Source of the DNA: Alistipes sp.
GTDB taxonomy: Bacteria; Bacteroidota; Bacteroidia; Bacteroidales; Rikenellaceae
Reading direction: 5' to 3'
Assembly (NCBI GenBank): GCA_029051915.1
Contig: JAIDKM010000119.1
Span: 1-12,647 of the forward strand
Length of the DNA: 12,647 nt
The notes under the pieces are model-generated. The model saw only the letters and a program-made list of their open reading frames with translations. It made no database searches and was not told where the DNA came from. Below are positions 10,190 to 12,647 of the stretch, piece by piece. The translations under genes were made by a program, and so were the position numbers. Position 1 is the first letter of the stretch. Every line of letters starts with the position of its first letter.

Positions 10190-11863
10190 TTACCAGAAAT
10201 ACCAGTAGAACGCGGCCGTGATGCCCAGGATGATGATCGTGTGTACCACATCCCACGTGCCCCAGCTGGCGCGCGTCTCGGCTTTTTGCTCGGCCGTCGC
10301 CGTGCCCATCACCAGACCTTGGATCTGGGCCGGGGCGGGTGCCTTCGTGCAGAGGCTCACCACGATGATCGTGGCAATACATACCAGCAGCATGTAGCCG
10401 CAGAAGAAGAGCCAGTTGCAGTCGAAGAAGACGCTCTTGAAGAGGCTCGGCGCCGCCTCGACGTTGCTGTAGAATACTTTGGCGCCCAGACGCGTGATGC
10501 CGATCACGAAACCCACGATCAGGCCCCACATGCCGCCTTTGGCCGTGGCGCGCTTCCAGAATACGCCCAGCAGGAATGCCGCCGCGATTCCCGGTGCCAG
10601 CACCGACTGTACGTCTTGCAGGTAGTTGTAGAGGACGTTGCCGATGCTCTTCATGATGGGAATCCACAGAATGCCCAGCACTACGATCACCACCGTGGCG
10701 ATCTGGCCGATACGTACCAGTTGTTTTTCGGGGGTCTGAGGTTTGAATCGTTTGTAGAAGTCGATCGTGAAGAGCATGGCCGACGAGTTGAAAAGCGAGG
10801 CCAGCGACGACATCAGCGCGGCCAGAATGCCGCAGACGACCAAACCTTTGAATCCGGCCGGCAGAAGCGTGGCTACCAGCGAGGGGAATGCCGCGTCGGC
10901 CGACGGGAGTACGTATTGCACACCGTTGATTTCGATGCCGTTGTGCGACATCGCATAGGCGATCATGCCAGGAATCAGGAACAGGAACACGGGCAGCAGC
11001 TTCAGGTAAGCTCCGAAGATCGTACCGCGGCGCGCCTCTTTCTGGTCTTTGCCCGAGAGCACGCGTTGTACGATGAACTGGTCGGTGCACCAGTACCAGA
11101 AGCCGATGATCGCCGAGCCGATCAGCGCGCCGAGCCACGGATAGTCGGGGTCGCTGTTGCTGCGGATCAGGTTGGTCATCGTGTCTCCGAATTCATTGAC
11201 GGGTGTGGCGCCGCAGGCGATCATCATCTCGTCCCAGCCGCCCAGCGCGCGCAGGCCCAGCACCAGAATCACGGCCGAGCCCAGCAGCAGAATGGGGGTC
11301 TGGAGCACTGAGGTGTAGAGCACCGATTTCATGCCTCCCAGAATCGTGTAGACGGCCGTAATCAGCACCAGTCCGATAGCCGAAATCCAGAAGAAGTCGA
11401 TGCCCCAGAGTTCTTCGATGCCGAATACCTGCTTGAATACCAGTCCGCCCGCATATACCGTTACGGCGACCTTCGTCAGCACGTAGCTCACCAGCGAGAT
11501 GACCGACAGGATCGTGCGCGACTGGGGGTTGTAGCGGCGTTCCAGGAATTCGGGCATGGTGTAGACCATACTGCGCGAGTAGAAGGGTACGAACACCCAG
11601 CCCAGGATCAGGATCATCCAGCCCTGAATCTCCCAGTGGGCCATCGCCATGCCGCTCGATGCGCCGGCGCCGGCCAGACCGATCAGGTGTTCCGAGCCGA
11701 TGTTCGAGGCGAATATCGAGGCGCCGATCGCGATCCACGTCGCGTCGCGTCCTCCTAAGAAGTAGTCCGATGAGGTGGCCGATTTGCTGCGGGTTACCCA
11801 GACGATGATGCCTACGAGCCCCACTGCGAACAGCCCGATGATAAGCCAGTCTAACAGTTGCAT
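10190..11863 (-). CDS. Sodium/sugar symporter, SGLT-like (SSS family)
   Basis: A 557-residue inner-membrane protein, mostly hydrophobic, with about 14 likely membrane helices. By position it should import L-arabinose with Na+. Family features in order: DYFLGGRDATWIAIGAS (33-49), SNIGSEHLIGLAGAG (53-67), GGMKSVLYTSVLQT (176-189), WYWCTDQFIVQRVLSGKD (256-273), AYLKLLP (285-291), and the Na2-site segment AALMSSLASLFNSSAM (348-363). Probable sodium ligands are Ala349, Ser352 and Ser353. Probable sugar contacts by comparison with vSGLT and human SGLT1 are His59, Glu78, Tyr257, Trp258, Lys288 and Gln416. The sequence is closer to animal SGLTs than to vSGLT at several of these (His59, YWCTDQ). Bacteroidota arabinose operons carry such a transporter; the true substrate could be another sugar but the operon makes arabinose likeliest. 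ATG at 11861-11863 follows a long A-rich leader. Confidence 0.95.
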   Translation of the reverse strand: MQLLDWLIIGLFAVGLVGIIVWVTRSKSATSSDYFLGGRDATWIAIGASIFASNIGSEHLIGLAGAGASSGMAMAHWEIQGWMILILGWVFVPFYSRSMVYTMPEFLERRYNPQSRTILSVISLVSYVLTKVAVTVYAGGLVFKQVFGIEELWGIDFFWISAIGLVLITAVYTILGGMKSVLYTSVLQTPILLLGSAVILVLGLRALGGWDEMMIACGATPVNEFGDTMTNLIRSNSDPDYPWLGALIGSAIIGFWYWCTDQFIVQRVLSGKDQKEARRGTIFGAYLKLLPVFLFLIPGMIAYAMSHNGIEINGVQYVLPSADAAFPSLVATLLPAGFKGLVVCGILAALMSSLASLFNSSAMLFTIDFYKRFKPQTPEKQLVRIGQIATVVIVVLGILWIPIMKSIGNVLYNYLQDVQSVLAPGIAAAFLLGVFWKRATAKGGMWGLIVGFVIGITRLGAKVFYSNVEAAPSLFKSVFFDCNWLFFCGYMLLVCIATIIVVSLCTKAPAPAQIQGLVMGTATAEQKAETRASWGTWDVVHTIIILGITAAFYWYFW

Positions 11864-11908
11864 GTTTGTTCAGGTTTTTGTTTTTGGGTTCAGTTTTGTG
11901 TTTTTTTC
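11864..11908 (-). promoter_or_regulatory. A-rich leader of the symporter gene
   Basis: Read on the minus strand, the 45 nt before the symporter ATG are almost free of G and rich in A (for example GAAAAAAACACAAAACTGAA, then CAAAAACAAAAACCTGAA). There is no Shine-Dalgarno sequence. Bacteroidota commonly initiate well from unstructured A-rich leaders, so this likely acts as the translation signal for the transporter. I see no Bacteroidota-type promoter (TAnnTTTG) within it. Confidence 0.55.
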
Positions 11909-11949
11909 GCCGGAGGCAGAGTCCGAGCATCTTCGGTTCTGCTTCCGGC
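11909..11949 (-). other. Stem-loop in the galM-symporter gap
   Basis: Arms 11909-11920 and 11938-11949 can pair over 12 positions (on the minus strand GCCGGAAGCAGA with TCTGCCTCCGGC), with one A-C mismatch. A small inner stem (CCGA/TCGG) closes around a 6-nt loop. On the minus strand the stem is followed by a run of A, not T, so it is not a canonical intrinsic terminator. A role in mRNA processing or stability between galM and the symporter, or in setting their relative expression, is a reasonable inference. The gap contains no gene. Confidence 0.55.
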
Positions 11950-11953
11950 TTGT

Positions 11954-11970
11954 CGGAAACAGCGTTTCCG
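11954..11970 (-). other. Small 7-bp hairpin just past the galM stop
   Basis: CGGAAAC (11954-11960) and GTTTCCG (11964-11970) form a perfect 7-bp stem around a 3-nt loop, two bases after the TAA of galM. No T-run follows on the minus strand. With the larger stem-loop 4 nt further on, it gives the galM mRNA end a tandem hairpin structure. It could slow 3' exonucleases or help define an mRNA cleavage site; this is inference. Confidence 0.45.
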
Positions 11971-11972
11971 GG

Positions 11973-12647
11973 TTATTCTTTGTCCGTCGTGAAACGGTAG
12001 ATGCAGCGGCTCGTGTACTTCTCGCCGGGGCGCAGCACGGCCGAGGGCCACTCCGCCTTGTTGGGCGTGTCGGGGTAGTGCTGGCTCTCCAGACAGATGC
12101 CCGTGCGCTGGCCGTAGATCGTGCCGCCCTTGCCTTTCACCGTGCCGTCCAGGAAGTTACCCGTATATACTTGCATTCCCGGCTCGGTCGTGTAGACGCT
12201 CAGCACGATGCCCGAGGCTGCGCTCCGCAGTTCGACCGCTTTCGTCGTCAGGTCGCCGTTCGTCGCCAGTACCCAGTTGTGGTCGTAGCCGTTGCCGTTG
12301 CGGATCTGTTCGTTTTCCGTCTCGTCGATGTGCTCGCCGATGCGGTGCAGTTCACGGAAGTCCATCGGCGTGCCCGCTACCGGGGCTATTTCGCCCGTGG
12401 TCATGTAGGTCGCATCCACCGGCGTGTAGTGTTCGGCGTTGATCCGGAGCATGTCGTCGCAGATGGTTCGCGTCGCGTCGCCCGAAAGGTTGAAATACGA
12501 GTTGTTCGTCATGTTGATGATCGTCGGCGCGTCGGTCTCGGCTTCATAGCTGATGTCCCCCGCGTTGTCGTCGGTCAGCCGGTAGGTTACGCGGGCCGTT
12601 ACTGCTCCCGGGAATCCTTGGTCTCCGTCGGGCGCGTGCATCGTCAG
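11973..12647 (-). CDS. galM: Aldose 1-epimerase (5' end outside window), catalytic His replaced by Asn
   Basis: Mutarotases interconvert the alpha and beta anomers of sugars, which would speed delivery of the form AraA or the transporter uses. The frame is open to the window edge at 12647 with no start, and ends at TAA 11973-11975, so about a third of the usual length (roughly 340-380 residues) is missing. Family segments are clear: APDGDQGFPG, YRLTDDN, TIINMTNNSYFNLSG, NGYDHNWVL (whose Asp is conserved), then GICLESQHYPD carrying the catalytic base Glu, and a PGEKYTSRCIYRF end. At codon 12501-12503 (AAC) the expected catalytic acid His of TNHSYFNL is Asn. Whether the protein has a signal peptide cannot be seen. 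It precedes the symporter by 109 nt and heads the visible operon. Everything else appears intact, so the enzyme may be altered rather than dead. The homologous B. thetaiotaomicron operon is also led by such a gene, as I recall. Confidence 0.93.
   Translation of the reverse strand: MTMHAPDGDQGFPGAVTARVTYRLTDDNAGDISYEAETDAPTIINMTNNSYFNLSGDATRTICDDMLRINAEHYTPVDATYMTTGEIAPVAGTPMDFRELHRIGEHIDETENEQIRNGNGYDHNWVLATNGDLTTKAVELRSAASGIVLSVYTTEPGMQVYTGNFLDGTVKGKGGTIYGQRTGICLESQHYPDTPNKAEWPSAVLRPGEKYTSRCIYRFTTDKE

Noticed and set aside
9458..11311. Long plus-strand open frame (617 codons) across araD and the symporter
   Set aside because: Same cause: it is antisense to two recognised genes, with low-complexity His/Arg/Asp-rich translation. 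The plus-strand frames at 108-1034, 3916-5229, 5251-6150, 6222-8000 and 7918-9525 are rejected for the same reason.
11909..11949. Intrinsic terminator between galM and the symporter
   Set aside because: On the minus strand the stem is followed by A-rich sequence, and on the plus strand the T-run lies before the stem, so neither strand has the stem-then-T layout.
11973..12647. Pseudogene status for the aldose 1-epimerase
   Set aside because: One His-to-Asn change is not enough: the frame is intact, the other conserved residues are present, and the missing part is only due to the window edge.

Overview
The window is a gene-dense, GC-rich stretch of a Bacteroidota chromosome. High GC, A-rich leaders instead of clear Shine-Dalgarno sites, Bacteroidota-type lipoprotein signals, and an L-arabinose operon of the Bacteroides type suggest a Bacteroidales gut bacterium, perhaps Alistipes-like; the genus is an inference. 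All nine genes lie on the minus strand, so transcription runs from right to left. The two outermost genes are cut by the window edges.

Right half (12647 to 6267): a cytoplasmic L-arabinose catabolic block in the order aldose 1-epimerase (galM-like, 5' end outside the window), SGLT-type sodium/sugar symporter, araD, araA, araB. Gaps are 109, 21, 22 and 4 nt. Together these would take up arabinose with sodium, interconvert its anomers, isomerise it to L-ribulose, phosphorylate that, and epimerise it to D-xylulose 5-phosphate for the pentose phosphate pathway. The 109-nt gap after galM holds two stem-loops and a long A-rich leader.

A GC-rich hairpin with a short T-run lies in the 98-nt gap after araB and probably ends or attenuates transcription there.

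Left half (6168 to 1): an exported block of four tightly packed genes: an S9 (DPP4-like) serine peptidase, a lipoprotein-like HExxH zinc metalloprotease of an uncharacterised family, a secreted GH51 alpha-L-arabinofuranosidase, and a CotH-family (secretory-kinase fold) lipoprotein whose 3' end lies outside the window. Gaps are 4, 13 and 5 nt.

The most interesting feature is this composition: two predicted exported peptidases and a CotH kinase-like lipoprotein sit beside an arabinofuranosidase and a full arabinose pathway, with no susC/susD pair in view. A working hypothesis, not shown by the sequence alone, is that the locus handles arabinosylated proteins such as plant extensins or arabinogalactan proteins. 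The aldose 1-epimerase also has Asn in place of its expected catalytic His, and the symporter resembles animal SGLTs in its sugar-site residues. No transcription regulator and no convincing promoter is visible.
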